Assembly: GCA_947478955.1 (NCBI GenBank)
Contig: CANJXJ010000005.1
Location: 1-47,859, forward strand
From: Alphaproteobacteria bacterium
GTDB taxonomy: Bacteria > Pseudomonadota > Alphaproteobacteria > Paracaedibacterales > CAITNM01
Length of the DNA: 47,859 nucleotides
Direction: 5' to 3'
Under the pieces are notes generated by a model that saw nothing but the letters and a program-made list of their open reading frames with translations, made no database searches and was not told the DNA's origin. Positions 8,261 through 16,644 of this stretch are shown piece after piece; within the stretch, counting starts at the first letter, position 1; every line of letters begins with the position of its first letter. The position numbers and the translations under genes were made by a program.

Positions 8261-9190
8261 CTAACCTTCTAGTGTTTTTTCCATCTCAGTCCATTCACGT
8301 GCGGTCAGGCCGCTATTTTCTTTAGTGACAGTTTCACCATTTAAACGGCGGCGCAGCACGCTAAGCATTTTTGCTGAAAATACTGCAGCACCCATGCGAT
8401 AATCCATGAACGCATCGTATGCAAAAGGTACCCATTTTTTTAAAATATCGATCATCACATCAGCATAGGCTTGAATTTCATACTGAGCATGAGAATCAGC
8501 CCTAAGGCGTAAAAAGTGCATCAGATTATGCAGGTCAATTTTCCAATACCACTGAGTGTAATAATTCACAGGCAGATTCATACGTGCGAGTTCACGAGCC
8601 AAACCAGGGCGATTGTCTTCCCCTTTTTCATTTAAAAGATATTCGTAAGTGTCATACGCCTGCATTGCATCACGCTTTAAAAGGTCAAGAACCTTTTGGG
8701 CGTATTCCCCCTCTAGCACCTCTCCCCTACCCTGGTGGTTAATCGTTGATTGGGCTGACATATGCTCAACGCGCGGCATGTAGAACTCTCTATCGAGAAT
8801 AGAATACCGCGCTGAATATTCATTGACGTTAGCAGTACGATGGCGAATCCATTGGCGAGCAATGAAAATAGGAACCTTAATGTGGAACTTGATTTCACAC
8901 ATTTCAAAAGGCGTGGTATGCCAATGACGCATGAGATAATTAATTAAACCGCGGTCTTCGCTAACTTTTTTTGTGCCCTTACCGTAAGATACGCGTGCCG
9001 CTTGTACAATAGCTGAATCATCCCCCATGTAATCAACCACACGAACGAATCCATGATCAAGCACAGGAATGGGCTTATATAAAATTTCCTCTAAAGTAGG
9101 AACCGTTGCACGCCTAGTTTGAAAGCTTTCAGAAGCTTGCTCGGCTAATTCTTGAGCATTTTGCGTATTTAAGCGAACGACGTTTTCCAT
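8261..9190 (-). CDS. thyX: Flavin-dependent thymidylate synthase
   Basis: ThyX makes dTMP from dUMP using methylene-tetrahydrofolate, FAD and NADPH. The diagnostic motif [15 protein letters not shown] is at residues 116-130 counted from ATG 9190. Other family blocks are [36 protein letters not shown] and [16 protein letters not shown] at 9202 would add four residues; neither start has a clear ribosome-binding site, and I prefer the ATG. Length (309 aa) fits the alphaproteobacterial group. No thyA appears here. Together with dcd and nrdJ it gives this region most of a dNTP supply set. Confidence 0.96.
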   Translation of the reverse strand: MENVVRLNTQNAQELAEQASESFQTRRATVPTLEEILYKPIPVLDHGFVRVVDYMGDDSAIVQAARVSYGKGTKKVSEDRGLINYLMRHWHTTPFEMCEIKFHIKVPIFIARQWIRHRTANVNEYSARYSILDREFYMPRVEHMSAQSTINHQGRGEVLEGEYAQKVLDLLKRDAMQAYDTYEYLLNEKGEDNRPGLARELARMNLPVNYYTQWYWKIDLHNLMHFLRLRADSHAQYEIQAYADVMIDILKKWVPFAYDAFMDYRMGAAVFSAKMLSVLRRRLNGETVTKENSGLTAREWTEMEKTLEG

Positions 9191-9265
9191 AAATTCTTGC
9201 ACTCTAAGGTAGGTTACCAGCTATACTAAAAAAGATTCCATAAAAATCCAAGGAAAAAGCACACG

Positions 9266-9730
9266 ATGATTCCAGCAAGTAAAATGATAAAGATGCGTGC
9301 CCTCGATGCGAATGGCCTAAACCACATGGCCGAGCAGCTACGTGATGGGCTTTGCCCTATGGTTTCTATGGTGCATGAAAAAGAGACTTTTACCCTGTTG
9401 GTTAATCGCTTTTGCTGGAATCACGAAGATAAATACCAAGACAAGCCATTGCATTACCGTTCTCATGTGGGGTTGCTTTTTCGCCATGTGCAAAAAGTCC
9501 AACGCAAAGGGTTTGAACAGCATTCCCCAGACAGGATTTTAAACTTGTTACATATTCATGTGAAAGAGGAATCAAAAATGACTTGGGTACATTTGGTGTT
9601 TTCAAAAGGCCATGAAATCCGCTTGAGTGTTCAAAAGCTAGAGGTCTACCTTAGTGACCTTCATGACCCTTGGCCAACAAGATCAAAGCCAATGCATTTG
9701 CATGAACACATGGAAGAAATGGTGGCATAA
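9266..9730 (+). CDS. DUF2948 family protein
   Basis: A 154-aa cytoplasmic protein matching the alphaproteobacterial DUF2948 family by layout: an N-terminal ALDANGLNHMAEQL-type segment, a central LVNRFCW, HVGLLFRHVQKVQRKGF, LNLLHIHV, and a final IRLSVQKLEVYLSDL followed by PWPTRSKP. Function is unknown. In other alphaproteobacteria the gene commonly sits beside murA or hisD, and here murA is about 2.6 kb away, separated by the hydrolase and aph. AAGGA lies 12 bases upstream of the ATG. It is divergent from thyX and convergent with the serine hydrolase. Confidence 0.8.
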   Translation: MIPASKMIKMRALDANGLNHMAEQLRDGLCPMVSMVHEKETFTLLVNRFCWNHEDKYQDKPLHYRSHVGLLFRHVQKVQRKGFEQHSPDRILNLLHIHVKEESKMTWVHLVFSKGHEIRLSVQKLEVYLSDLHDPWPTRSKPMHLHEHMEEMVA

Positions 9731-9735
9731 ATAAG

Positions 9736-11136
9736 CTAGCGCTTCTCAAAACGAAATTCTTCCACGTCAAAGCGCTGATACCCTTTTAGTACCATGGTTT
9801 GCCCCTCAAATGTAGCAGTGCCCCAATGGCCTTCACCAATATCAGCCCCGGAATCACCTATAAAAAACAGACGAAATTGTTTAGCGGCAATAGGTTCCAA
9901 TAAAGCTATGGCAGGCTTGGTGCCTAAGTATAGCTTTAAGGTGCTTTCATCATAAGCCACCACGCCCTTACCCAAAATGGGGTTGGTATATTCCCCTGTA
10001 TACTCTGATGGTTCATAAGCGATATTTTGAACAGATGGAGGGCAGTTTAGTTTTAGTTCTTTTAAATACGCATCTCTGGCTTTTGAATCATATTCGGTTG
10101 GTTTCAAACCCATGATCAAATCAGTGGCATATTCGCAAATTTTGTGGGGCGCTTCGTTGTGCGTAAGGCTTGTTAAAACAAAAATGCCAAAATTAGAATC
10201 AGGCACCAGGTATAACAGGTGACGAATGCCTTTAATTAGCCCCCCATGAGAAATAATCCGATGGGGTTTATGGGTTAAGCTGCGCCACCCTAAACCATAA
10301 AATTCCGTGTCACTAATCACCGTTTGTGGCCGCCACATGTAGCGTAAACGCGCCATTGGTAAAAAGGGAATATGGCCTAATTGCGTAAGCATCCATCGAC
10401 ATAAATCATTTGGGGATGCGACAACGCCCCCTGCTGCCAAATAAATTTGTGGATAGCTACTAAAAGGAATTTGCTGCACGGTTGAATAGGTTTCTTCATC
10501 AAGAATATGGCCTTGTATTAAGTGCTCGTACCCTTGCGTTTGAGGCCCTGCCTTAAATCCCACTCTCGCGCTATCCATGCCTAGAGGTTTAAAAACATGA
10601 GTGCTCATAAATTCAGCAAAGGGCATGTTAGTCAAATGCGCCACAATATCTTCTACAAAAAGGTAGAGAATATTGATGTACTGATAAGTGGTGCGAAAAC
10701 TGGTAAATGGTGGAATAAGAGGGAGAGAGTTCTTAAGGTCTTGGACAGAATATCCCCACAGGGGAAGTTGCTGCATAGGATCAAAAGGTAACCCCGACCT
10801 GTGAGAAAACAAATCAGCTACAGTGAATTCTTTAGTGACCCAAGAGTCATACATTTTAAAATGGGGCAATAGCTCAATCACCTTTTGGTGCCAATGCAGA
10901 TGCCCCTGCTCTACTAGCACGGCAATAGCTGCAGCACTCATTCCTTTACTAATGGAAGCTATAGGAAACAAGGTGGATGGGGTTATTGGGTCAGGGTTAG
11001 TCAGCCCTTTTTGCCCATAGCCCTTTAGGTGAATAACTTGTCCGTTGTGCACAATACCAATGGCAGCACCTAGAACTTGCCAATCACTGAAAGCCTTGGC
11101 GGCAAAAGTGTCAATTTGTTGGATGATGTGATCCAT
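9736..11136 (-). CDS. Serine beta-lactamase-like hydrolase (class C / esterase group)
   Basis: A 466-aa protein of the beta-lactamase/penicillin-binding transpeptidase-like fold. The SxxK motif is Ser61-Lys64 (SISK) counted from ATG 11136. A YxN-like motif is present as YIN in the TTYQYINILY segment, and HGG occurs near residue 310 (ISHGGLIKG). A C-terminal beta-rich domain of the DUF3471 type follows (from about EYTGEYTNP). The family includes D-aminopeptidases, esterases and PBP-like enzymes; actual beta-lactam hydrolysis cannot be assumed. No signal peptide is visible, unlike the second family member at 37498-39102. A TTG at 11166 could add ten residues but has no better ribosome-binding signal. 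Confidence 0.8.
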   Translation of the reverse strand: MDHIIQQIDTFAAKAFSDWQVLGAAIGIVHNGQVIHLKGYGQKGLTNPDPITPSTLFPIASISKGMSAAAIAVLVEQGHLHWHQKVIELLPHFKMYDSWVTKEFTVADLFSHRSGLPFDPMQQLPLWGYSVQDLKNSLPLIPPFTSFRTTYQYINILYLFVEDIVAHLTNMPFAEFMSTHVFKPLGMDSARVGFKAGPQTQGYEHLIQGHILDEETYSTVQQIPFSSYPQIYLAAGGVVASPNDLCRWMLTQLGHIPFLPMARLRYMWRPQTVISDTEFYGLGWRSLTHKPHRIISHGGLIKGIRHLLYLVPDSNFGIFVLTSLTHNEAPHKICEYATDLIMGLKPTEYDSKARDAYLKELKLNCPPSVQNIAYEPSEYTGEYTNPILGKGVVAYDESTLKLYLGTKPAIALLEPIAAKQFRLFFIGDSGADIGEGHWGTATFEGQTMVLKGYQRFDVEEFRFEKR

Positions 11137-11265
11137 GAATAAACGATGTGCAAAACAGCTGCGCAAGTTTGCGATTTTTCACAAATATGGTCAAGGCGCT
11201 ATAATCAACGTTATATTTATTAGAAATATTTTAATTTTAAAGATCAATATGAAATTCAGTGGAAG

Positions 11266-11350
11266 TTAGGCATCAACCTCATGGCGTTCAACAGTCGTCC
11301 CGCAGGCTTGTAACTTTGCCTCAAGATTCTCATAGCCGCGGTCAAGGTGA
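11266..11350 (-). pseudogene. Duplicated 3' end of murA (remnant)
   Basis: The last 28 or so codons of murA appear a second time here, in frame to a stop. The remnant encodes [17 protein letters not shown] followed by a diverged end (TTVERHEVDA versus [10 protein letters not shown] in intact murA). The two copies align without gaps over 85 bp at a constant offset of 1089 bp (11266-11350 with 12355-12439), and similarity stops upstream of about 11350. It lies just downstream of the phosphotransferase gene, so that gene is bracketed by two murA tails. A short open frame continues upstream (11448) but only overlaps the end of aph. Confidence 0.8.
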
Positions 11351-11390
11351 TACAAGCAGAGTTGGTAGAGTTCCATAAGGGATGTTGATT

Positions 11391-12362
11391 TCAAAATCCC
11401 CAAACTAAGTTTTCCAAATCTTTTAAACTCTGCACCTTGCGTTGCCAATCCTTTATCCTCACTTGAATATTCAAATTGCTGTATTTATGAAGCAGCATTA
11501 ATGCCATCATCTGGTGACTCAGGGCCGGTGTCAGGGTGTCTGGGGTGTAGCCATATGCCATTAAAAACTCTCGCAAAAGGACCTTATCGCCTTGAATCAA
11601 AAAGGCTCCTGGCCCTAACAAATCGTATTCCGGCAATCCCAACATGGCGTCTCCAAAGTCAATCAATCCATTGATATGCCAAATATTCTTAACTTGCTTT
11701 ACGAGAAAATTCATAGGGGTATATTCCCCCGTTAAAAGGACTGGCCTTCCTATCCTGATCAAAGAGTCTTTCGTTGATTCAAGATATGAAGGGATTTGCT
11801 CTAACAATGAATTGGGAAGATCAACAGACCGATGGAGCTCTCTACAGCGATCCATTTGTTGATGGATAAATTGTTCCCAATGACAATCGATTTCTTCAAG
11901 TCCAAGGGTGGGCAGAGCATGAACTTCCCGAATGAGGGCCCCCAGCTCTCTTATGATGATGACTTTATTATCATGGTCCATTTTGTCCCAAAGCACTTCC
12001 AAAAGTGTACCATCTAATTGATTCATGATGATGTAGGGCCAACCAAAGATTTCCCCCTCATACTTAACGGTTGGCGTCTGAAGGGAGAGTTTGCCTTGAA
12101 AATGTTTTAAAACCAAAAGGTCACTTTTAAATTGGTCTAAGTGAAAGGGAGGAAAAATTTTAATAACCGCGTGATCTCCATAGGCAAACACGAGATTGGT
12201 ACCCTCCGAAAAAAGCTGCAAGGAGGCCTTAGGTAATTGATGACGCTTAATAAGCTCCCCCGCAATAGCATTCACAACATCAGTATTCTGTTTAAGAGTT
12301 TCAAAATCTTCGAATGAATTTATAGATAAGAGAATGGCTTGTAGACTCAAAATATTATCCAT
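11391..12362 (-). CDS. Aminoglycoside phosphotransferase-family protein inserted at the murA 3' end
   Basis: A 323-aa APH-fold protein. Visible elements are the ATP-site lysine in VIKIF (Lys68), the catalytic-loop region [13 protein letters not shown] (209-221) and the DFG-like [20 protein letters not shown] (233-252). In typical APH enzymes the loop is HGDxxxxN; here the His-Gly-Asp is Thr-Gly-Glu, with Asn218 kept. I believe related orphan phosphotransferases share this loop, so it may be an active variant, but I cannot check. The start ATG overlaps the murA stop by 8 bp, implying coupling. The gene is flanked by direct copies of the murA tail, which suggests insertion. Substrate unknown; drug resistance should not be presumed. 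Confidence 0.8.
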   Translation of the reverse strand: MDNILSLQAILLSINSFEDFETLKQNTDVVNAIAGELIKRHQLPKASLQLFSEGTNLVFAYGDHAVIKIFPPFHLDQFKSDLLVLKHFQGKLSLQTPTVKYEGEIFGWPYIIMNQLDGTLLEVLWDKMDHDNKVIIIRELGALIREVHALPTLGLEEIDCHWEQFIHQQMDRCRELHRSVDLPNSLLEQIPSYLESTKDSLIRIGRPVLLTGEYTPMNFLVKQVKNIWHINGLIDFGDAMLGLPEYDLLGPGAFLIQGDKVLLREFLMAYGYTPDTLTPALSHQMMALMLLHKYSNLNIQVRIKDWQRKVQSLKDLENLVWGF

Positions 12363-13620
12363 CTATCTTGCAACGTTCGACAACCGCTCCACAAGCTTGT
12401 AACTTTGCCTCAAGGTTTTCATACCCACGATCCAGGTGATATAAACGGCTAATCGACGTATCGCCATGAGCAGCAAGGCCAGCTAACACAAGTCCAATAG
12501 AAGCGCGAATATCAGTTGCCATGACCGGTGCACCACTTAAATGCTTCACACCACGAATCATCGCAGATGCCCCGTGAACTTGAATATTTGCCCCCATACG
12601 TGAAAGCTCGGGCACATGCATAAACCGATTTTCAAAAATTGTTTCGGTAATCATACTGGCCCCTTCGCAAATACCCATTAGGGCCATAAACGGCGCCTGC
12701 AGATCAGTTGCAAAACCGGGATAAGGCTCGGTCATCACATCAACCCCATGAATGGGACCATTTCTGTAAATACGAAATCCATCCTTATGGTCTTCAAAAA
12801 TAGCCCCTGCTTTTTCAAGAGTTTCGCGAACCATTGGCAAATACTCTAACGATGTATTTGTAAGGGTAAGGTCACCTTCAGTGATAAGAGCTGCGATAGC
12901 ATAAGAACCCGTTTCAAGGCGATCGGGAATGACTTTATGAGTGGCACCATTAAGTAATGGAACACCTTCAATGGTAATAGTATCCGTCCCTGCACCTTGG
13001 ACATTAGCTCCCATTGCATTCAGGCAGTTAGCCAAATCAATAATTTCAGGTTCACGGGCAACATTGCGTAAGACTGTTTGGCCTTTTGCTATGGATGCAG
13101 CCATCATCAGATTTTCAGTAGCACCAACAGAAACAACCCGCATGGTAAAGTGTGCTCCATGCAGGCCTTTTGGCGCACGTGCTATAATATAGCCTTCTTC
13201 CAACTCACAAGTAGCACCCATAGCTTGCAGGCCTTCTAAATGCACATCAACAGCACGCGCACCTAAAGCACATCCTCCGGGGAGTGAGACCTTAGCAAGA
13301 CCATATCGTGCAACTAGCGGCCCTAATACCAACACAGAAGCACGCATGGTTTTCACCAAATCATAAGGTGCTGTGGTTGATGTTATATGGGCAGCATTTA
13401 AAGTACGGATATTGCCCTCAACTTGGGCAGTTACCCCTAACATTTCAAGTAGCTGGGTAATGGTACGAATGTCTGCCAAATCAGGAACATTCGTTAAGGT
13501 TAAAGGTTTATCCGTTAGCAAGCTTGCAACCATGAGAGGTAATGCAGAGTTTTTAGCGCCGCTAATTTCAATGGTACCTTTTAAAGGTCGGCCGCCTTGG
13601 ATTCTAAGAACAGTGGGCAT
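12355..13620 (-). CDS. murA: UDP-N-acetylglucosamine 1-carboxyvinyltransferase
   Basis: MurA transfers enolpyruvate from PEP to UDP-GlcNAc, the first step of peptidoglycan precursor synthesis and the target of fosfomycin. The protein has 421 aa, the standard length. [10 protein letters not shown] at residues 20-29 carries the catalytic Lys/Asn pair and Cys117 sits in PGGCALGAR, so the enzyme should be fosfomycin-sensitive in principle. The C-terminal [15 protein letters not shown] is the segment duplicated downstream at 11266. murA overlaps aph by 8 bp. Upstream a REP-type inverted pair (13651-13723) separates it from dcd. The organism also encodes a MurU bypass in this window. Confidence 0.97.
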   Translation of the reverse strand: MPTVLRIQGGRPLKGTIEISGAKNSALPLMVASLLTDKPLTLTNVPDLADIRTITQLLEMLGVTAQVEGNIRTLNAAHITSTTAPYDLVKTMRASVLVLGPLVARYGLAKVSLPGGCALGARAVDVHLEGLQAMGATCELEEGYIIARAPKGLHGAHFTMRVVSVGATENLMMAASIAKGQTVLRNVAREPEIIDLANCLNAMGANVQGAGTDTITIEGVPLLNGATHKVIPDRLETGSYAIAALITEGDLTLTNTSLEYLPMVRETLEKAGAIFEDHKDGFRIYRNGPIHGVDVMTEPYPGFATDLQAPFMALMGICEGASMITETIFENRFMHVPELSRMGANIQVHGASAMIRGVKHLSGAPVMATDIRASIGLVLAGLAAHGDTSISRLYHLDRGYENLEAKLQACGAVVERCKIDG

Positions 13621-13650
13621 GTGCCACTCCCAACATATCTACAGGATTTT

Positions 13651-13723
13651 TGTCATACCCGCGGAGGCGGGTATCCAGTAAAATAGGAACCATGCACTGG
13701 ATTCCCGCTTTCGCGGGTATGAC
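13651..13723. repeat. REP-type inverted hairpin pair between dcd and murA
   Basis: Two hairpins facing each other: TGTCATACCCGC...GCGGGTATCCAGT and CACTGGATTCCCGC...GCGGGTATGACA, with 4-nt loops. This GTCAT-CCCGC/GCGGG-ATCCAG type of palindrome is widespread in proteobacterial intergenic regions. Related copies in this window are at 18501, 19184 (inside a gene), 22700 and perhaps 28350. Confidence 0.85.
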
Positions 13724-13787
13724 ACAACAAAAACTCAAATTCTTAATATTCATCTAACTTCTAAATCTTTTCTTGCTGTTTTTAAAA

Positions 13788-14339
13788 TTATATTTTGGGC
13801 AATGTTACGCCAGTTTGCTTCATGTATTTACCTGCGCGATCACGATAAGAAACCTCACAAGGTTGATCACCCTTAAAGAACAAGAACTGACACACCCCTT
13901 CGTTGGCATAAATTTTTGCAGGAAGCGGTGTCGTATTAGAAAACTCTAGGGTCACATGGCCTTCCCATTCTGGCTCAAGGGGAGTTACATTCACAATAAT
14001 TCCGCACCGGGCATAGGTTGATTTCCCAAGGCAAATCACCAACACATCACGCGGAATTCTGAAATACTCAACGGTTCTAGCCAAAGCAAAGCTATTCGGT
14101 GGAATAACGCATACGTCCGTTTCACGATCAACAAAACTTGTAGGTGAAAAATCTTTCGGATCAACAATTGCATTGTTCACATTGGTAAAAATCTTAAACT
14201 CTGGTGAACATCTGGCATCGTAACCATAGGAAGACAATCCATAAGAAATTATCCCATCACGCTTTTGGCACTCCTCAAACGGCTCAATCATGCCATGTTT
14301 TTTGGCGTTTTCGCGAATCCATACGTCAGAAAGTATCAT
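13788..14339 (-). CDS. dcd: dCTP deaminase
   Basis: A 183-aa dCTP deaminase that converts dCTP to dUTP, the source of dUMP for ThyX after dUTPase action. Family blocks are [17 protein letters not shown] (32-48), [33 protein letters not shown] and [10 protein letters not shown] (126-135), with Glu132 as the likely catalytic glutamate. The start MILSDVWI is the standard N-terminus. It lies 43 bp downstream of fabI on the same strand and is probably cotranscribed with it. No dUTPase gene is in the window. Confidence 0.96.
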   Translation of the reverse strand: MILSDVWIRENAKKHGMIEPFEECQKRDGIISYGLSSYGYDARCSPEFKIFTNVNNAIVDPKDFSPTSFVDRETDVCVIPPNSFALARTVEYFRIPRDVLVICLGKSTYARCGIIVNVTPLEPEWEGHVTLEFSNTTPLPAKIYANEGVCQFLFFKGDQPCEVSYRDRAGKYMKQTGVTLPKI

Positions 14340-14382
14340 GGGAACTCCTAATTTTTAATCCAAGTTTTTAAGGTCTATATCT

Positions 14383-15192
14383 TTAGTCTAAGTCTTTAAC
14401 AACACTTATGTCTGGTGCATCTACAGCTTTCATACCTACCACATGGTAACCAGAATCTACATGGACAATTTCACCGGTTACACCCGATGCCAAATCACTT
14501 AGTAAATATAAAGCTGTTCCACCAACATCGTCTAAGGTTGTGTTACGGCGAAGCGGTGAATTGTATTGATTCCATTTTAAAATATAACGGAAATCGCCTA
14601 TTCCACTAGCAGCCAAAGTTTTCACAGGCCCTGCTGACAAACCATTTACACGTATGTTTTGAGGCCCCAAATCCATAGCCAAATACTGTACACTTGATTC
14701 AAGAGCTGCTTTGGCAACGCCCATCACGTTATAGTTTGGCATTACTTTTTCGGCACCATAATAGGTCAAGGTGATCATTGACCCACCATTGTTCATTAAG
14801 CGTGCAGCTTCTTTACACACTTTTGTAAATGAAAAACAAGAAATATGCATCGTATTTAAAAAATTCGCCAAAGATGTATCACAATAGCGGCCTTGGAGCT
14901 CGTTTTTGTCAGAAAATCCAATGGCATGCACAACAAAATCTAAGGTGCCCCATTTTTTTTCAATTTGGTTAAAAGTATTTTCAATACTACTTTCGTGGCC
15001 CACATCGCATTCAACTAAAAACGTGGAACCTAAGCTTTCAGCTAATGGACGCACACGCTTTTCTAAAGCCTCGCCTTGGTAGCTGAATGCAAGCTCTGCA
15101 CCCTGCTCACCCAGCATTTTAGAAATCCCCCAGGCAAGGGAATTACTATTTGCAAGGCCCATAATTAAGCCCTTTTTGCCCTTCATTAACAT
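14383..15192 (-). CDS. fabI: Enoyl-[acyl-carrier-protein] reductase (NADH)
   Basis: FabI completes each cycle of type II fatty-acid elongation. The nucleotide-binding pattern GLANSNSLAWGISK matches the FabI version of the short-chain dehydrogenase motif. Catalytic residues are visible as Tyr144, Tyr154 and Lys161 (numbered from ATG 15192) with the spacing of E. coli FabI (10 and 7). The C-terminal HVDSGYHVVGM is also typical. Three starts are possible: GTG 15204, ATG 15192 and ATG 15186. ATG 15192 is favoured by a GAG-containing sequence about six bases upstream. About 269 aa. It precedes dcd in the same direction. Confidence 0.94.
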   Translation of the reverse strand: MLMKGKKGLIMGLANSNSLAWGISKMLGEQGAELAFSYQGEALEKRVRPLAESLGSTFLVECDVGHESSIENTFNQIEKKWGTLDFVVHAIGFSDKNELQGRYCDTSLANFLNTMHISCFSFTKVCKEAARLMNNGGSMITLTYYGAEKVMPNYNVMGVAKAALESSVQYLAMDLGPQNIRVNGLSAGPVKTLAASGIGDFRYILKWNQYNSPLRRNTTLDDVGGTALYLLSDLASGVTGEIVHVDSGYHVVGMKAVDAPDISVVKDLD

Positions 15193-15204
15193 TAATATTC
15201 TCAC

Positions 15205-15573
15205 TTAACTCATTGCCTTGAAGAATAGACAATACAAGGGCTAGACGTCAATGGAAGATAACAAAATTATCAATGATCCAAAAGAGACCTGCTCATTTAA
15301 TGAGTTCTTTCATTAACATCTAAAGCTGCTTTATTTTTATCTAGGGGCTCCATATTGATATCCATTGGCAACAATAATGTTAGGCCCATTCAACAAATCC
15401 AACATGGCAGATATGTTTTTTATTGCGACCCACTAACCAATCTTATACACTTTGGATATAGAAATAATTCTAACTCGGAGCATTTATGTTTTTAAACACC
15501 TATCGATACTGCAGCACTGGCAATCAATTTATACATTTTATACGTCCACATACACTAAGAAAGCGATTACACC
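15205..15573. other. Intergenic region without an identified gene
   Basis: The 369 bp between divergent fabI and the substrate-binding protein must hold both promoters, but I could not choose convincing -35/-10 pairs. A minus-strand frame of 22 codons (15337-15405, ending NGYQYGAPR) reads like a piece of protein but is too short to support. No riboswitch or tRNA pattern was recognised. Confidence 0.4.
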
Positions 15574-16560
15574 ATGACCAGTTCTCAAACCACCCGTGCA
15601 AAAACCATTGTTGCCACAATACTGCTTTTACCTTTGGCACTTTTTGCCGTTAAACAATTCCTAAGACCATCTCCCTTACATACCTTACCTATTATTGCTA
15701 TCACCCAAATTGTAGAACATCCTGCATTAGATGCGGAGCGTGCTGGTGTTAACCTAGCGTTGAATAAAGCTGGGTATATTGATGGTAAAAATATCAAAAT
15801 AGTCTACCAGTGTGCCCAGGGCAGCCAGGCAACCGCGGTACAGATCGCTCAACAATTCGCAGGACTTGCTCCTAAAGTTGTTGTCGCTATATCAACTCCA
15901 TCAGCTCAAGCTGCGTTGGCACCTTGTAAGGAATCCGGTATTCCTATGGTGTTTGCAGCAATCACTGATCCCCTAGCTGCTAAACTTGTTACGAGACTTG
16001 GACCCAGAGAAGAAGCGGTTACAGGTGTGCAGGACTTTGTACCCATTGCAGAGCGTATCAACTTCATGATTTCAACAATTCCCAACCTTAAACGCATTGG
16101 AGTTATCTACAACAGTGGTGAGGTAAATTCATCAACGATTGTAAAATTAATGAAGATTTATGTTCAAGGTAAAGAGGCAAACATCAAAGATATGGAAATT
16201 GTTGAAGCCACTGCAAATAGGTCAAGTGATATACCTGTAGCGCTTAACAGCCTGCTTGGTAAAATTGATGTGCTTTATATTCCAAATGACAACACCGCAG
16301 TTTCTGGGATTTCAACAATTGTACAATGGGGAAAAGACCACAAGATTCCGATCTTAACTAGTGATACATCGCTTACGGATACAGGAATTTTGGCCGCTAA
16401 TGGATACAGCCACATGCAAATGGGGGAATTCGCTGGAAATCAGGTTGTACAAATTTTAAATGGAACATTCGCTGGCTATCTCCCTGTTCAGACTGAACAT
16501 GAAATTGAAACAGTCGTTAACCAGGATGCAGCAAAAAAGTTAGGCATGTACACCAACTAA
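15574..16560 (+). CDS. ABC transporter substrate-binding protein, TrpX-like (ABC_sub_bind)
   Basis: A 328-aa periplasmic-binding-protein of the ABC_sub_bind group (TrpX/YtrF-like type I fold). After an N-terminal hydrophobic segment (about residues 10-27) come ITQIVEHPALDAERAGV and the two-lobe pattern with VVVAISTPSAQAAL, IPMVFAAITDP, GVIYNSGEVNS and IDVLYIPNDN. It has no lipobox, so it is probably anchored or exported by an uncleaved or late-cleaved signal. Relatives bind aromatic amino acids or other small solutes and normally sit beside a permease and an ATPase. Neither is here: the next gene, aspS, is convergent, so the gene is an orphan. A terminator follows. Confidence 0.8.
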   Translation: MTSSQTTRAKTIVATILLLPLALFAVKQFLRPSPLHTLPIIAITQIVEHPALDAERAGVNLALNKAGYIDGKNIKIVYQCAQGSQATAVQIAQQFAGLAPKVVVAISTPSAQAALAPCKESGIPMVFAAITDPLAAKLVTRLGPREEAVTGVQDFVPIAERINFMISTIPNLKRIGVIYNSGEVNSSTIVKLMKIYVQGKEANIKDMEIVEATANRSSDIPVALNSLLGKIDVLYIPNDNTAVSGISTIVQWGKDHKIPILTSDTSLTDTGILAANGYSHMQMGEFAGNQVVQILNGTFAGYLPVQTEHEIETVVNQDAAKKLGMYTN

Positions 16561-16566
16561 GATTTT

Positions 16567-16612
16567 AAAAAAGTAGCCAAAGCTTTGTATGGGCTTTGGC
16601 TATTTACTTTAC
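16567..16612. terminator. Bidirectional intrinsic terminator between convergent genes
   Basis: Stem TAGCCAAAGC/GCTTTGGCTA (16574-16583 and 16593-16602) with a 9-nt loop. A T-rich tail follows on both strands, the better one on the minus strand, serving aspS. Confidence 0.85.
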
Positions 16613-16644
16613 TAGGTAATATCAAGAGATATGTACAAACTTTA

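Noticed and set aside
9736-11136. Calling the two SxxK hydrolases beta-lactamase resistance genes
   Set aside because: The motifs define a fold shared by esterases and peptidases; the DUF3471-type tails point away from simple class C beta-lactamases.
11266-11448. The 60-codon frame as an independent small gene
   Set aside because: Its C-terminal half is the duplicated murA tail and its N-terminal half is a shifted reading of the end of aph.
15337-15405. Short minus-strand frame of 22 codons (MLDLLNGPN ... NGYQYGAPR)
   Set aside because: It reads somewhat like protein, but it is very short, has no ribosome-binding site and matches nothing I know. It may be a gene relic.
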